Assembly (NCBI GenBank): GCA_031553225.1
Contig: JAVBLU010000005.1
Coordinates: forward strand, 1-24,920
Source of the DNA: JAVBLU01 sp031553225
GTDB taxonomy: Bacteria; Bacillota; Clostridia; Christensenellales; UBA1750
Direction of reading: 5' to 3'
DNA: 24,920 bases
The notes beneath the pieces were generated by a model. It worked only from the letters and a program-made list of their open reading frames with translations. It was not told the DNA's origin and made no database searches. How positions within the stretch are numbered: the first letter of the stretch is position 1; every line of letters begins with the position of its first letter. Shown here in pieces: positions 1 through 8,836 of this stretch. The translations under genes were made by a program, and so were the position numbers.

Positions 1-549
1 GGTTTGCGCTTTGCCTGGCCCGCGCGCGGGCCGTACCACCTGTCGGCGTGGAGCCTGAGCGAACGGCCCGCCGCCGCAACCGCGCTGCGCCATATCGCCC
101 TCGCCCGGGCGGCGCGCGCCATGGTCCGGCGCGCGGGGGCACCCGGCACGCCAAGCGGCGTTCCCGCCCCGGCGGCGCTGCGCAGCGCCGCTGTGCGCGC
201 GCAGATGGCGGCAGCGTTCGTCGCGTCGGACGCCTCGCTCCCGCTCGTCGCGCCCGGCCAGCCGCTCGCTTATGCGCGTACCCCCTCTTTGCCCCTGGCG
301 CAGGAGGAGCCGCTGACCCTGGCGCGCAGGGCATCGCCCCCGCCGCCGGTTCCGCCGCAGACACAGGCGGCCGAGCTCCCGCCGCCGCCGAGCCCGGCGC
401 CGCCTCCGCCCACGGAGCATTTGCTGCCGACGCGGCCGCCGGAGCAAACCGCCCATCCCAAAGTGGACGTGGAGCAGATCGCCCGCCAGGTGATCGTGCG
501 CGTGCAGCAGGAGATGCGCCTGGAGCGCATGCGGCTTGGCCGCGTGTAG
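1..549 (+). CDS. CIS-associated Pro-rich protein, 5'-truncated by window edge
   Basis: The reading frame is open from base 1 to a TAG at 547-549, so this is the C-terminal 182 residues of a longer protein; the early TTG at 4 has no ribosome site and is probably an internal leucine. The visible part is Ala/Arg-rich, then has a proline-rich linker (about residues 110-147), then a short charged C-terminal helix (VDVEQIARQVIVRV, then LERMRLGR). Small proteins ending in a helix of this style (VxxLAxxVYxxL...ER.R.G) are common just upstream of the LysM/tube-associated gene in CIS loci, which matches its place here. By position it could be a baseplate or tube accessory factor. The function is not known; it could also be an unrelated low-complexity protein. 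It lies 105 bases before the next gene. Confidence 0.6.
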   Translation, partial: GLRFAWPARGPYHLSAWSLSERPAAATALRHIALARAARAMVRRAGAPGTPSGVPAPAALRSAAVRAQMAAAFVASDASLPLVAPGQPLAYARTPSLPLAQEEPLTLARRASPPPPVPPQTQAAELPPPPSPAPPPPTEHLLPTRPPEQTAHPKVDVEQIARQVIVRVQQEMRLERMRLGRV

Positions 550-640
550 GCGCGTGCGGACCGGGCCTGCCGGGCCGCGGGACAAGCCCGGCGGCACAAA
601 GAAGCAGTCGTATCGGGCGCGGCCCCGCGGGGGCCATTGG

Positions 641-647
641 AAGGAGG
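641..647 (+). promoter_or_regulatory. Ribosome binding site deciding the GTG start at 655
   Basis: AAGGAGG lies 7 bases before GTG 655. This favours 655 over the in-frame TTG at 637, which has no upstream purine tract, and over ATG 664, which is 16 bases away. Confidence 0.75.
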
Positions 648-654
648 CGCGGAC

Positions 655-1335
655 GTGGGGCTGATGAAGGCGAAGTTCATCGTGCACGGCGTGAAGGATG
701 CGCCCTTCAACGTGCTGTTCAACCCCGCGGAGTATCAAATCTCCTCGACGGTCAACTATGCCGAGCGGCCCGTGCCCGGCATGAACAACGCCATCGTGCA
801 GTTCATATCCGGGCAGAACGACAGCCTGTCTTTGACGCTTCACCTGGATTCCTACATGGTCACGCGGGTGACGCAGCCGGGCGACGACAACGATCCCCCG
901 CAGAAGCCGCAGGACATCCGCAAAACCGTGGCGCAGTTTCTGCAGATGCTGAACATGGAGGGCGCGCTGCATGCGCCCCCGCAGGCCACCTTCTCGTGGG
1001 GGTCGCTGGCCTTTCGGGGCGTGGTGCAGTCCATGCAGCACACCTATACGATGTTCATGGAGGACGGCATCCCCGTGCGCGCACGGCTGGATTTGCAGAT
1101 GAAGGCCGTCGTGCCGCCCGACAAGGACGTGCGCACCGCCCCGCGCGAGTCGCCCGACCGCACGAAGAGCCGCGTGCTCATCCGCGGCTCGCACCTGTGG
1201 CACCTGGCCAGCCAGGAGTATGACGACCCGGCCATGTGGCGGGTCATCGCCGAGGCGAACGGCATCGACAACCCCCGCCTGCCCCTGGGGGGCGTGGCGC
1301 TGAAGGTGCCGGCGCTGCCGGCGTCCGGGAGGTGA
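655..1335 (+). CDS. CIS tube-associated protein with C-terminal LysM (Afp7/Pvc7-like)
   Basis: A 226-residue protein read from GTG 655. Residues 4-150 look like the contractile-injection-system tube N-terminal domain: KFIVHG, then FNPAEYQISSTVNYAER, then strands ending near an LDLQMKAV segment. Residues about 168-222 form a LysM-like module (GSHLWHLASQEYDDPAMWR, then a PRLPLGGVALKVPAL end). Proteins with this order (Afp7/Pvc7, related to T4 gp53) sit between the inner tube and the baseplate hub. In such proteins the LysM fold probably packs against other tail proteins rather than binding peptidoglycan (family knowledge). The gpD-like gene starts four bases downstream, consistent with co-translation and a shared baseplate role. 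Family assignment is quite sure; the exact role is inferred. Confidence 0.88.
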   Translation: MGLMKAKFIVHGVKDAPFNVLFNPAEYQISSTVNYAERPVPGMNNAIVQFISGQNDSLSLTLHLDSYMVTRVTQPGDDNDPPQKPQDIRKTVAQFLQMLNMEGALHAPPQATFSWGSLAFRGVVQSMQHTYTMFMEDGIPVRARLDLQMKAVVPPDKDVRTAPRESPDRTKSRVLIRGSHLWHLASQEYDDPAMWRVIAEANGIDNPRLPLGGVALKVPALPASGR

Positions 1336-1339
1336 GCGC

Positions 1340-2437
1340 GTGCCGGCGGAGTTGATGGCGCTGAAGACCACCTACGGGGATCTTTTGAAGAAATACGCCA
1401 ACTTTCACGTGCCCGCCTATCAGGTGAAGGTGGGGGAGACGGACATCTCGGTGGATGCCGGCATCGTCATCGACGGCCTGCGCGTGGATGTGCCCCTGTA
1501 CGACAGCGCAGGGTCGGCCTCCTTCAGCATCGTCAACGCCTACAAGCCTAAGGAGAACGACTTCGACGGGGCGGTGCTCGAGAAGATCAAGCTGGGCAGC
1601 AACGTGGAGGTAATGCTGGGCTACGGCTCATCCCTCACGTGCGTGTTTCGGGGGTTCGTCGCCGCTATCGGCGCACAGTTCGGCCCAAGCGGCGATCCTA
1701 CGCTGAGCGTGACGTGCATGGACGTGCGGCGCATGATGATGGAGCAGCAGTTTAACAAGAGCAAGAAAAACGTGACGAACTATTCCCTGGAGGCAAAGGC
1801 CGTGCTGAGCAACGAGCATTACGCCTGCGTGCTGCCCGCCTCATACATCGTGTGCGACACCTCGCAGAACCTCAACTCTGCTCTCATTCAAAGGGAAGAA
1901 AAGGATTACAGCTACGTAAGCCGCCTGGCGTCGTCCATCAACTTCGAGTTCTTTGTGGTGCAGGGGTATGCATACTTCCGGCCCCAGCGCAAGGAACCGG
2001 CACCCATTATGACGCTCTCCTGGGGGGCGGAGCTCATCTCTTTCTCGCGCGAGCTGGGGCTTCGCGGCTACGTCGCCGAGATACAGGTCTCCGGCAAGGT
2101 GCAAAACGGCAAGGAGCGCGCCTTTTATAAGCTGGAGCGGCCCAGCGATCCTTCCGTAAAACCGGGCGTGGGCACGGTAAAGAGCATTGTGGACGACAGC
2201 CTGGAGACGAACGACGCCTGCCGCCTGCGCGCCGAGGCGGAGCTGGAGAAGCTCAAGCGGGATGCCATCGTCGGCCAGTGCGAGTGCATCGGCCTGCCGG
2301 AGATCTGCCCCGGGCGGTTCATCGACCTGCAGGGCCTGTCCGCCCGGTTTAACGGCCACTACTACATTACGGGCGTACAGCACCAGATGGGGTCGGGCGG
2401 ATACACCACGAGCTTTTCTGTGGGGGTGAACGAGTAG
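1340..2437 (+). CDS. Spike hub protein, phage late-control gpD/VgrG N-part-like
   Basis: 365 residues from GTG 1340, with GGAGGT at 1328-1333 inside the end of the previous gene. The protein shows the gpD/VgrG hub pattern: an N-terminal strand-rich domain (VPAYQVKVGETDISV, YGSSLTCVFRGFVAAIG), a middle part with a cysteine-containing motif (SLTVTCMD-like, MMMEQQF), the YSYVSRLASSINFEFFV segment typical of the second hub domain, and a C-terminal part (CPGRFIDLQGLSARFNGHYY). In CIS particles three copies form the base on which the central needle sits. It ends with TAG overlapping the GTG of the next gene (TAGTG), which encodes the missing OB-fold/needle half, so the two together equal one VgrG or Afp8. 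The family call is confident. Confidence 0.9.
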   Translation: MPAELMALKTTYGDLLKKYANFHVPAYQVKVGETDISVDAGIVIDGLRVDVPLYDSAGSASFSIVNAYKPKENDFDGAVLEKIKLGSNVEVMLGYGSSLTCVFRGFVAAIGAQFGPSGDPTLSVTCMDVRRMMMEQQFNKSKKNVTNYSLEAKAVLSNEHYACVLPASYIVCDTSQNLNSALIQREEKDYSYVSRLASSINFEFFVVQGYAYFRPQRKEPAPIMTLSWGAELISFSRELGLRGYVAEIQVSGKVQNGKERAFYKLERPSDPSVKPGVGTVKSIVDDSLETNDACRLRAEAELEKLKRDAIVGQCECIGLPEICPGRFIDLQGLSARFNGHYYITGVQHQMGSGGYTTSFSVGVNE

Positions 2438-3204
2438 TGCTGCGGTTTTTCGAGCCCGAGCAGAACCCTCAAAGGCCCGTGATGAACGGCCTGGCCATGG
2501 GCACGGTCATCGACAACAACTCGCCCGACATGCCCGGAATGGTGCAGGTGGAGATGCTGCTCTTCGACGAGGGGTACGGCACCACCGAGTGGGTGCAGGT
2601 GCTCTCACCCTACGCCGGCAAGTCGCACGGCCACTACTTTTTGCCGGAGGTGGGCGACTGGGTGGTGCTGGGGTACCTGGGCGGCGACGCGCGCTGCCCC
2701 GTGGTGCTCGGGTGCCTGTGGAACAAGGAGGACGGCCCGCCCGAGGGGATGGGCACGGACAAGAACACGACCAAGCGCATCTTAACCTCGGGCAACAACA
2801 TGATCGACATCTGCGATAAGAAGGATGCCCAGGCAGTAACCCTGAAGACCTCCGCCGGGTTTACGGTGGCGCTGAGCGACGCCGACAAGACCATCACCGT
2901 CGCCGACCCGGACGGCAAGAACGTGATCGTGGTGGAGCAGGAAAACAACAAGGTGTCCGTCACAGCGGACAAGCAGATCGTGCTGAGCGCGGGAAACGCG
3001 ACGATCACCCTGTCCGCAGACGACGGGAGCGTAAGCGTGAAGGGCGACAGCGTGGAGATAGAGGCGGCCCAAACGCTGAAGCTGAAGGGCCAGACCACGT
3101 CGATGGAGGGCACGCAGACCACGGTGAAGGCGTCGTCGGTGCTCAACGTGGAGGGCTCCGGCCCCACAAATATTAAGGGCGCCATGGTGAAGATCAACGG
3201 CTAA
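2437..3204 (+). CDS. Central spike protein, gpV/gp5 OB-fold with beta-helix repeats
   Basis: 255 residues from GTG 2437, overlapping the upstream stop by one base. Residues about 18-97 are a phage-baseplate-V OB-fold (GTVIDNNSPDMPGMVQVEML, WVQVLSPYAGKSHGHYFLPE, GDWVVLGYLGG, PVVLGCLWN). Residues 110-255 are short beta-strand repeats (VTLKTSAGFTVALSDADKTI, then repeated VxVxAD, VSVKGDSVEIEAA, LKLKG units) as expected for the trimeric triangular beta-helix needle. Together with the gpD-like gene this makes the membrane-puncturing spike. Its tip is probably capped by the DUF4280 PAAR-like protein at 16392-16778. No C-terminal effector domain is present: the protein stops right after the strand repeats. 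Confidence 0.92.
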   Translation: MLRFFEPEQNPQRPVMNGLAMGTVIDNNSPDMPGMVQVEMLLFDEGYGTTEWVQVLSPYAGKSHGHYFLPEVGDWVVLGYLGGDARCPVVLGCLWNKEDGPPEGMGTDKNTTKRILTSGNNMIDICDKKDAQAVTLKTSAGFTVALSDADKTITVADPDGKNVIVVEQENNKVSVTADKQIVLSAGNATITLSADDGSVSVKGDSVEIEAAQTLKLKGQTTSMEGTQTTVKASSVLNVEGSGPTNIKGAMVKING

Positions 3205-3217
3205 AGGGGGCGGGGGC

Positions 3218-3634
3218 ATGGCCGGCGGCGAACGGGACTTTTTGGGCCGCGGATGGAGCTTCCCCGTGCGCGTGGACGCGGCCACGGGGCGCGTGCGCAT
3301 GTCCGCTTTCGAGGAGGACATCAAGGAAGCCATCCGCGTCATCCTGCAAACGCGTAAGGGCGAGCGCGCCCTGCGGCCGGACTTTGGCACGGGCGTCTAC
3401 GAGTACGCCTTCCGCGAGATGGACGCGGGCACGCTGACGCTGGTGGAAATGGAGGTGCGCGACGCGCTGGTGCGATGGGAGCCGCGCATTACCGACATTT
3501 CGGTGCGCTGCGTTCCGGAGGACGCGCTGGAGGGCCGCCTGTCCGTGCATGTCGCCTATACGGTGCGCGCTACGAACAGCCCCTTCAATCAGGTGTATCC
3601 GTTCTATTTGTCCGAAGGCAGCGCGGAAGCGTAG
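3218..3634 (+). CDS. Baseplate wedge protein, GPW/gp25-like
   Basis: 138 residues from ATG 3218, preceded by a G-rich GGGGGCGGGGG tract. The diagnostic GPW/gp25 core lies at residues 34-66: an EDIKEAIRVILQTRKGERAL helix and turn, then RPDFGTGVYEYAF. This is the family signature around the LxTxxGERxxxPxFG loop that joins sheath and baseplate. The length is normal for the family. In CIS and T6SS this subunit connects the first sheath ring to the wedge, and mutation of the family's core motif blocks sheath assembly (family knowledge). It sits between spike and gpJ genes, the usual order. Confidence 0.93.
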   Translation: MAGGERDFLGRGWSFPVRVDAATGRVRMSAFEEDIKEAIRVILQTRKGERALRPDFGTGVYEYAFREMDAGTLTLVEMEVRDALVRWEPRITDISVRCVPEDALEGRLSVHVAYTVRATNSPFNQVYPFYLSEGSAEA

Positions 3635-3670
3635 GCACAGCAACTATCGATCACACGAGGAGGTGGCCGT

Positions 3671-6600
3671 GTGCTCTCGCCCAGAATCGACGACCGGAGC
3701 GAAAAGGATATACTGGCGGCCATCGAGCGCCTGGCGCGCGCCTACGTGCCCGGCTGGCGCTTCGATTTGGAGCATCCGGACGCCGGGAGCGCCCTGGCGC
3801 AGCTGTTTGCCGAGATGTTCGCCCAGAGCGTGGAGCGCCTGAACGGCGTGCCGGAGCGCAACTTCATCATGTTCCTCAACATGTTGGGCGCGCGGCTTCA
3901 GCCCGCGCTTCCCGCCGAGGGGTACGCGCGCTTCAGCCTAACCGACGGGGTGAGCGAGGCGGCCTTCGTGGGCGCGGGCGAGCGGCTGACGGCCGACCCG
4001 GGCGACGAGAGCGAGCGCGTGCCCTTTGAGACCGTGCAGGACCTGCTCGTTACGCCCGCCCGTCTTCAGGACATCTACTGCGTGTCCCCGCACACGGACC
4101 GCATCGTGCGCCTGTACGAGGCGGACGAGGACGGCGCGGGCGAGCGTTTCCGCCTGTTTGATTTCGGCGGGGAGAACCTGCAGCGCCGGCTTCTGGCGTT
4201 TGCGCACGACGAGGCGTTCTTCATCACGAACGGCGCGCTTACCCTGCGCGTAGCGCCACCCGCCGCAAGCCCCGCGCAGGCCGCGGCCATCGCCGCGCTG
4301 AGCGATCCGCAGGCCTGCCGCTGGAGCGTGGCCGCGCCGGAGGGCGCGTTGTGGCCGGTTCAGGAGGTGGCCCCCGCGCCGGGCGGCGTGACCCTGAGCA
4401 TCGCCTGCCCCGGCGGCGTACCCCGCGCGGCTCTGCAGGGGCTGCACAGCCGCTTTCTGGTGGCGGAGGCGCTGGATGTGCGCCGCCTGCGCGCGCTGCA
4501 GGTGAGCGATCCGGCCATCGATCTGTACGCCGAGCACATCCCCCCGGACTTTGCCTACACGAACGATGTGGAGCAGGATCGCTCAGGGTTCCTGGCGTTC
4601 GGTGCGCCCTTCTCGCTGTACACCGACCTTGTGATCACCTGCAACGAGGCGCTGTGCAAGCGCGGCGCGGCCATCACCATGCGCTTCCGCCTGCGCTACG
4701 AGCGCGTGAGCATCGAACGCTCGGACGCAGGCCAGAACATCGACTGGAAGCTGATCATGCGCCGGGCGGACGTACGGCCGGAGGAACTCTTCGATATCAC
4801 CATCGCCCAGGTGGCCTGGGAGTACTGGAACGGCCGCGGTTGGGCGCGGCTCACCTCCGACCCGGCCTTTGAGGAGGTTTTTGCCGCCGAGGGCGGCGAG
4901 GAGGAGCGCATGGTGCGCCTGCGCTTCACCTGCCCGCAGGACATCGCGCCCGTGCTGTGGGGCGCGCAGGAGGGGTTTGTGGTGCGCGCGCGCATCCGCC
5001 GCATGAACAACGCCCTGCGCACGCGCGGCTGGTACGTCGCCCCGTTCCTGAGCGAGATCGCCTTCGGCTACGCCTACGAAGGGGGTGCGCTGTCCCCCCA
5101 GCATGTCGCCTATTCCGGGAACCTGGAGGAAGGCGCGATTACCTGCGACCGCCTGCGCACGCAGGGCCGCGCGCTTGCGCCCTTCGAGCCATGGCCGCAC
5201 ACCCTGCCCGCCGCGTATTTTCGCTTTGACCGGCCGCCGGCGGGCGCGCCCATCCGGATGCTTCTGGACGTGCGCGCGGACGTGGAGGGCCCCATGCCCG
5301 CGCTCTCCTGGACGTACCTGCGGCGCGAGGGCGAGCGGGCCGCCTTTGTGCCCCTGAACGCGCAGGACGAGACGGGCGACCTGTGCCGGGCGGGGCTGGT
5401 CACCTTTATGGGCCGGGCGGACATGGCCGAAAGGAGCCTGTTCGGCCGCACAGGGTACTGGCTGCGGCTGTCCGGCCAGAGCGATGAATACCAGGACCGC
5501 GCTGCGCCGCTGCTGCCGCTCGTGTCGGGCATCTACATGAACTGCGCGCAGGTTTGCCAGGCCGATCGGCAGCCCGACCAGCTATTCGACGTGCCGGCCT
5601 ACAAGCCGGGCCTTACGCTGAGCCTGGCCCGGCCGGGCGTGCTCAGCTGCCAGGTGTTTGTGGAATCGCGCGCCGTCACGTCCGTGCAGGAGTGCGCGGC
5701 GCTCATCGCCCGAGGGGAGGCGGCCCCGGAGTACGCGCCGGACGGCTCGCTGACCGCGCTGTGGATCCGCTGGACCGCCGTGCCCGACCTGCTGCTCTCC
5801 GGCCCGGACGAGCGGCACTACCAGCTGGACGCCATCGAGGGGGTTATCCGCTTTGGCGACGGGGCGTGCGGGCGCGTGCCGCACGACGGCGCGACCGTGC
5901 GGGTGTGCGCGCGCATCGGCGGGGGCGAGCACGGAAATCTCCCTGCGGGGGCGCTTGACTCCATGGAGCGGCAGCTGGGGTACATCAACCGGGTGGAGAA
6001 CCCGCTGCCCACTTTCGGCGGCTGCGGCCAGGAGCGCGTGCAGGAGGCCGCCGGGCGGAGCGTGGCGCAGCTTCGGCATCTGCAGCGCGCGGTGACCGAG
6101 CGCGACTATGAGGACATCGCCATGGAGGCCACGCGCGCCATACAGCGCGCCGTATGCTTTGCGGGGCGGGACGAGAACGGCGCGCCCCGGCCGGGCGACG
6201 TGTGCGTGGTGGTGCTGCAGCGCGACTTTGAGCAGAGCGGGCTGTTCTTTCAGCGCGTGCGCGAGCAGGTGATGGAGTACCTGTGCGAGCGCGCGCCCGG
6301 GCAGCTTGTCAAGGGCGGGCATCTGCACGTGGTGTCGCCGCTGTTCCTGTCGGTGTGCTGCCGCATCGAGGCGCTTGTGGGAAGTTTTGAAGACGTGTAC
6401 TTCGTCGAGCAGGAGATCGCCGCGCGGCTCACAAGCTTCCTGCACCCGGTAAAGGGCAACTATGGGGGCGTTGGGTGGGCGGTGGGGCAGATTCCCAACA
6501 CCACGCAGCTGTATAATGCCGTGAAGAATGTGCCGCGGCTGCAGCGCATTCGCCGCGTGATGATGACGGCCTACGCCACCGATTCCTCCGGCCGGCACGA

Positions 6601-6694
6601 GGTGAACCTGGACAGGCCCGACCAGCTGGTGTACGCCCTGCCCGTAAGCGGCGAGCACGACGTGCACATCATCGTGGAAACCGCGCCTGCGTAA
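3671..6694 (+). CDS. Baseplate J-like wedge protein 1 (large; Afp11/12 type)
   Basis: 1007 residues from GTG 3671, with a GAGGAGGTGG ribosome site just upstream. The N-terminal 80 residues (DDRS..DILAAIERLARAYVP, then VERLNGVPERNFIMFLNMLG) are a wedge-forming segment shared with the next gene. The J-like core appears late: FGDGACGRVPHDGATVRV at about 732-750, then RAVTERDYEDIAMEATRAI at about 807-826, and an alpha/beta end (VVVLQRDFEQSG) with a final PRLQRIRRVMM segment. Between lie about 600 residues of strand-rich insertion with no recognised motif. gpJ/gp6-like proteins form the baseplate ring that triggers sheath contraction. The protein is longer than typical phage gpJ but in the range of large CIS wedge proteins. 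Confidence 0.88.
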   Translation: MLSPRIDDRSEKDILAAIERLARAYVPGWRFDLEHPDAGSALAQLFAEMFAQSVERLNGVPERNFIMFLNMLGARLQPALPAEGYARFSLTDGVSEAAFVGAGERLTADPGDESERVPFETVQDLLVTPARLQDIYCVSPHTDRIVRLYEADEDGAGERFRLFDFGGENLQRRLLAFAHDEAFFITNGALTLRVAPPAASPAQAAAIAALSDPQACRWSVAAPEGALWPVQEVAPAPGGVTLSIACPGGVPRAALQGLHSRFLVAEALDVRRLRALQVSDPAIDLYAEHIPPDFAYTNDVEQDRSGFLAFGAPFSLYTDLVITCNEALCKRGAAITMRFRLRYERVSIERSDAGQNIDWKLIMRRADVRPEELFDITIAQVAWEYWNGRGWARLTSDPAFEEVFAAEGGEEERMVRLRFTCPQDIAPVLWGAQEGFVVRARIRRMNNALRTRGWYVAPFLSEIAFGYAYEGGALSPQHVAYSGNLEEGAITCDRLRTQGRALAPFEPWPHTLPAAYFRFDRPPAGAPIRMLLDVRADVEGPMPALSWTYLRREGERAAFVPLNAQDETGDLCRAGLVTFMGRADMAERSLFGRTGYWLRLSGQSDEYQDRAAPLLPLVSGIYMNCAQVCQADRQPDQLFDVPAYKPGLTLSLARPGVLSCQVFVESRAVTSVQECAALIARGEAAPEYAPDGSLTALWIRWTAVPDLLLSGPDERHYQLDAIEGVIRFGDGACGRVPHDGATVRVCARIGGGEHGNLPAGALDSMERQLGYINRVENPLPTFGGCGQERVQEAAGRSVAQLRHLQRAVTERDYEDIAMEATRAIQRAVCFAGRDENGAPRPGDVCVVVLQRDFEQSGLFFQRVREQVMEYLCERAPGQLVKGGHLHVVSPLFLSVCCRIEALVGSFEDVYFVEQEIAARLTSFLHPVKGNYGGVGWAVGQIPNTTQLYNAVKNVPRLQRIRRVMMTAYATDSSGRHEVNLDRPDQLVYALPVSGEHDVHIIVETAPA

Positions 6695-6712
6695 GCAGCA
6701 ATGAGAGGACAG

Positions 6713-6720
6713 AAAGGAGG
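6713..6720 (+). promoter_or_regulatory. Ribosome binding site deciding the ATG start at 6728
   Basis: AAAGGAGG ends 7 bases before ATG 6728. The in-frame ATG at 6701 lies upstream of this site without a purine tract of its own, and ATG 6722 is only one base from it, so both are unlikely starts. Confidence 0.8.
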
Positions 6721-6727
6721 GATGGGC

Positions 6728-8824
6728 ATGCTTCCTGCGCGCAATCTGGACGATCAGCGCTTTGAGGAGATCGTCGCGCACGCGCGGCGGCTCATCCCGC
6801 GCCTTTTGCCCGAATGGACGGACGAGAACGCCTCCGATCCGGGCATCACGCTTCTGGAGCTGCTCGCCTTTTTGAAGGAGATGCAGCAGTACCACCTAAA
6901 CCGCGTGCCCGAGCGCAACATTCTCAAGTTTTTGAAGCTTGTGGGTGCGGCGCCGCTGCCCGCCCGGCCGGCGCGCGCGGGCGTATGGGTGGAAGGCGTG
7001 CCGGACGACGCGGTGCTGCTGGCGCTGCCAGCCGGCACCCCCTTGCGCGCGGACGGGGTGCGCTTTGAGACCGCCTGCGGCGAGACGCTGGTGCCTGCGC
7101 GCATTCTGCGTCTGGAGAGCGCGGGGGAGGAAAGCCGCGCCGTCACCAGCCGAAGCGGCGCGGTGCTGGAGGTGTTCGGCGCGCAGGCGCGGCCCGGCGC
7201 GCAGTTCACCATCCTGTTTGACCGACCGCTGCCGCACGGGTGCGACATCAGCATGTCGCTGCGCTTGCAGGCGGGCACGCCCCCGCGCGTGCCCGTGGCC
7301 GATGGGTTCGTGCCCCTTTGCAGGCTTGCCTGGGACTATTCCGCCCCGGAAGGGTTTGCGCCCTTGACGGTGGTGGAGGACGAGACGCACGGATTCCTGC
7401 AGTCCGGCGTGCTGAAAATTCGCCTGCCCGGCCCCATGACGGCCGCCGACGGCGCGGAGGGCGGGGCGTGCCGCCTTCGCTGCACGCTGATGGAGAGCTA
7501 CTATGACCGGCCGCCCCGCCTGGAGATGCTGCGCATGAACGTGGTGCAGGCCGAGCAGCGGCAGACCATCGCCCAAACGCTTGCCCTGCCCCCGCCGGAT
7601 GAGAGCGGCGCGTGCGCCCTGCCGCACCGTCTGGCGCTGCACGGGCACGTGGCGGGGTTTCTGCCGCGCAGCACCGGCCATGCGCGCGTGCCGCTGCGCG
7701 ATCAGGACAACCCGGCCGGCGTGCTGCTGCGGCGCGACCGGGAGAGCGCGGCCCTGGTGTTCGACGCGGCCTGCGCCCACCGGCCAGAGCCCGGGCAGGC
7801 CGTGCGCGCCGTGGTCAGCGACCGGCCCTTCGAGGAGCTCTTTCTGATGCACGGCACATACCTGCCCGGCCAGCAGGCCGAGCTGCCCGTGCACAGCGCC
7901 GTGCTTCCGGGGCTGATGCTGATGGAGAGGGGCGGGGACGGCGTGTACCGCGACGTCCTGTGCGGCCGTGACTTTGACGACGCCGGGCCGCAGGAGCGCC
8001 GTACCGTCGTGCGCGAAGGGGAGCGCGTCGTGGCGACTTTCGGCGACGGGCTGCACGGCCGCCCGCCCACGGGGGATGTGTACGTCGCCAACCTTAAGGT
8101 GACGCTGGGGGATATGGGCAACGTGCAGGCGGGGGAGATCGACGCCTTCGATCTGCCCGGATGCGAGCTTCTGCCGCACAACGAGGAGCACGCCTTCGGC
8201 GGCGCGGCGGCGCAAAGCGTACAGCAGGCCATCGCCGCCTTCCACCGCGAGCTTCGCCAGGTGACGCGCGCGGTAACCCTGAAGGACTTCGAGCACATCG
8301 TGCTGGGCACGCCCGGCCTTGTGCTGCGCCGCGTGCACGCTCTGGCCGGGCCGCCGCCGGGCGGGCAAACCACGGTGAACGAGGACAACGCCGTCACGCT
8401 CATCGTGGAGCCGGACAACGAAGCCGGAAACCGGGAGCTGAACCGCGCGCAGCGGCAGAATATTTTGAACCGCGCCAACGCCCACCGCCTGATCGGCACG
8501 CGCGTGTTCGTGGCGCCGCCCGAGTACGCTTCCATCGACGTGCAGTGCGAGGCGCGCATGCGGCCGGGGTACTTAGAGCCCCAGCGCATGGTGGAGAGCG
8601 CCGTACGCGCGTTTTTTGCAGGCGAATGGCCGCTGGGCAAGACCGTGCGCTATGCCGACCTGTACGGGCTGATCGACACGCTGGGGTGCGTTCAGCAGGT
8701 GCGCAGCCTCACCATCGGCGTGTCCGGCCGGGGCGCGACCACGGACGCTTCGGGCGACGTGTACCTGCCCCCGCACGGCGTGGCCGTGCTGCGCAGCGTG
8801 GACATTGCCGCGGCCGCCGGATAG
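6728..8824 (+). CDS. Baseplate J-like wedge protein 2
   Basis: 698 residues from ATG 6728. Residues 57-74 (HLNRVPERNILKFLKLVGA) align without gaps with the same positions of the upstream J-like protein (RLNGVPERNFIMFLNMLGA), so the two genes are paralogues. The core motifs recur: FGDGLHGRPPTGDVYV at about 437-453 and TRAVTLKDFEHIVLGTPGLV at about 513-532, followed by the alpha/beta end (VTLIVEPDNEAGNREL) and a C-terminal YADLYGLIDTLGCVQQVRSL segment. It is some 300 residues shorter, mainly in the central insertion. Two J-like proteins side by side are usual in Afp/PVC-type CIS and are thought to make the two wedge halves. Next to it is the gpI-like gene, as in phage P2 (J then I). Confidence 0.9.
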   Translation: MLPARNLDDQRFEEIVAHARRLIPRLLPEWTDENASDPGITLLELLAFLKEMQQYHLNRVPERNILKFLKLVGAAPLPARPARAGVWVEGVPDDAVLLALPAGTPLRADGVRFETACGETLVPARILRLESAGEESRAVTSRSGAVLEVFGAQARPGAQFTILFDRPLPHGCDISMSLRLQAGTPPRVPVADGFVPLCRLAWDYSAPEGFAPLTVVEDETHGFLQSGVLKIRLPGPMTAADGAEGGACRLRCTLMESYYDRPPRLEMLRMNVVQAEQRQTIAQTLALPPPDESGACALPHRLALHGHVAGFLPRSTGHARVPLRDQDNPAGVLLRRDRESAALVFDAACAHRPEPGQAVRAVVSDRPFEELFLMHGTYLPGQQAELPVHSAVLPGLMLMERGGDGVYRDVLCGRDFDDAGPQERRTVVREGERVVATFGDGLHGRPPTGDVYVANLKVTLGDMGNVQAGEIDAFDLPGCELLPHNEEHAFGGAAAQSVQQAIAAFHRELRQVTRAVTLKDFEHIVLGTPGLVLRRVHALAGPPPGGQTTVNEDNAVTLIVEPDNEAGNRELNRAQRQNILNRANAHRLIGTRVFVAPPEYASIDVQCEARMRPGYLEPQRMVESAVRAFFAGEWPLGKTVRYADLYGLIDTLGCVQQVRSLTIGVSGRGATTDASGDVYLPPHGVAVLRSVDIAAAAG

Positions 8825-8836
8825 GGGGGAACATAT

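Noticed and set aside
569..592. Perfect 7-bp inverted repeat GCCGGGC/GCCCGGC with 10-base loop between the first two genes
   Set aside because: No T-run follows and such GC stems are expected by chance in this composition; not called a terminator.
48..1223. Long open + frame over the first two genes (391 codons)
   Set aside because: It overlaps two better-supported genes, is Arg/Ala/Gly-rich with no domain pattern, and has no ribosome site; a high-GC shadow frame.
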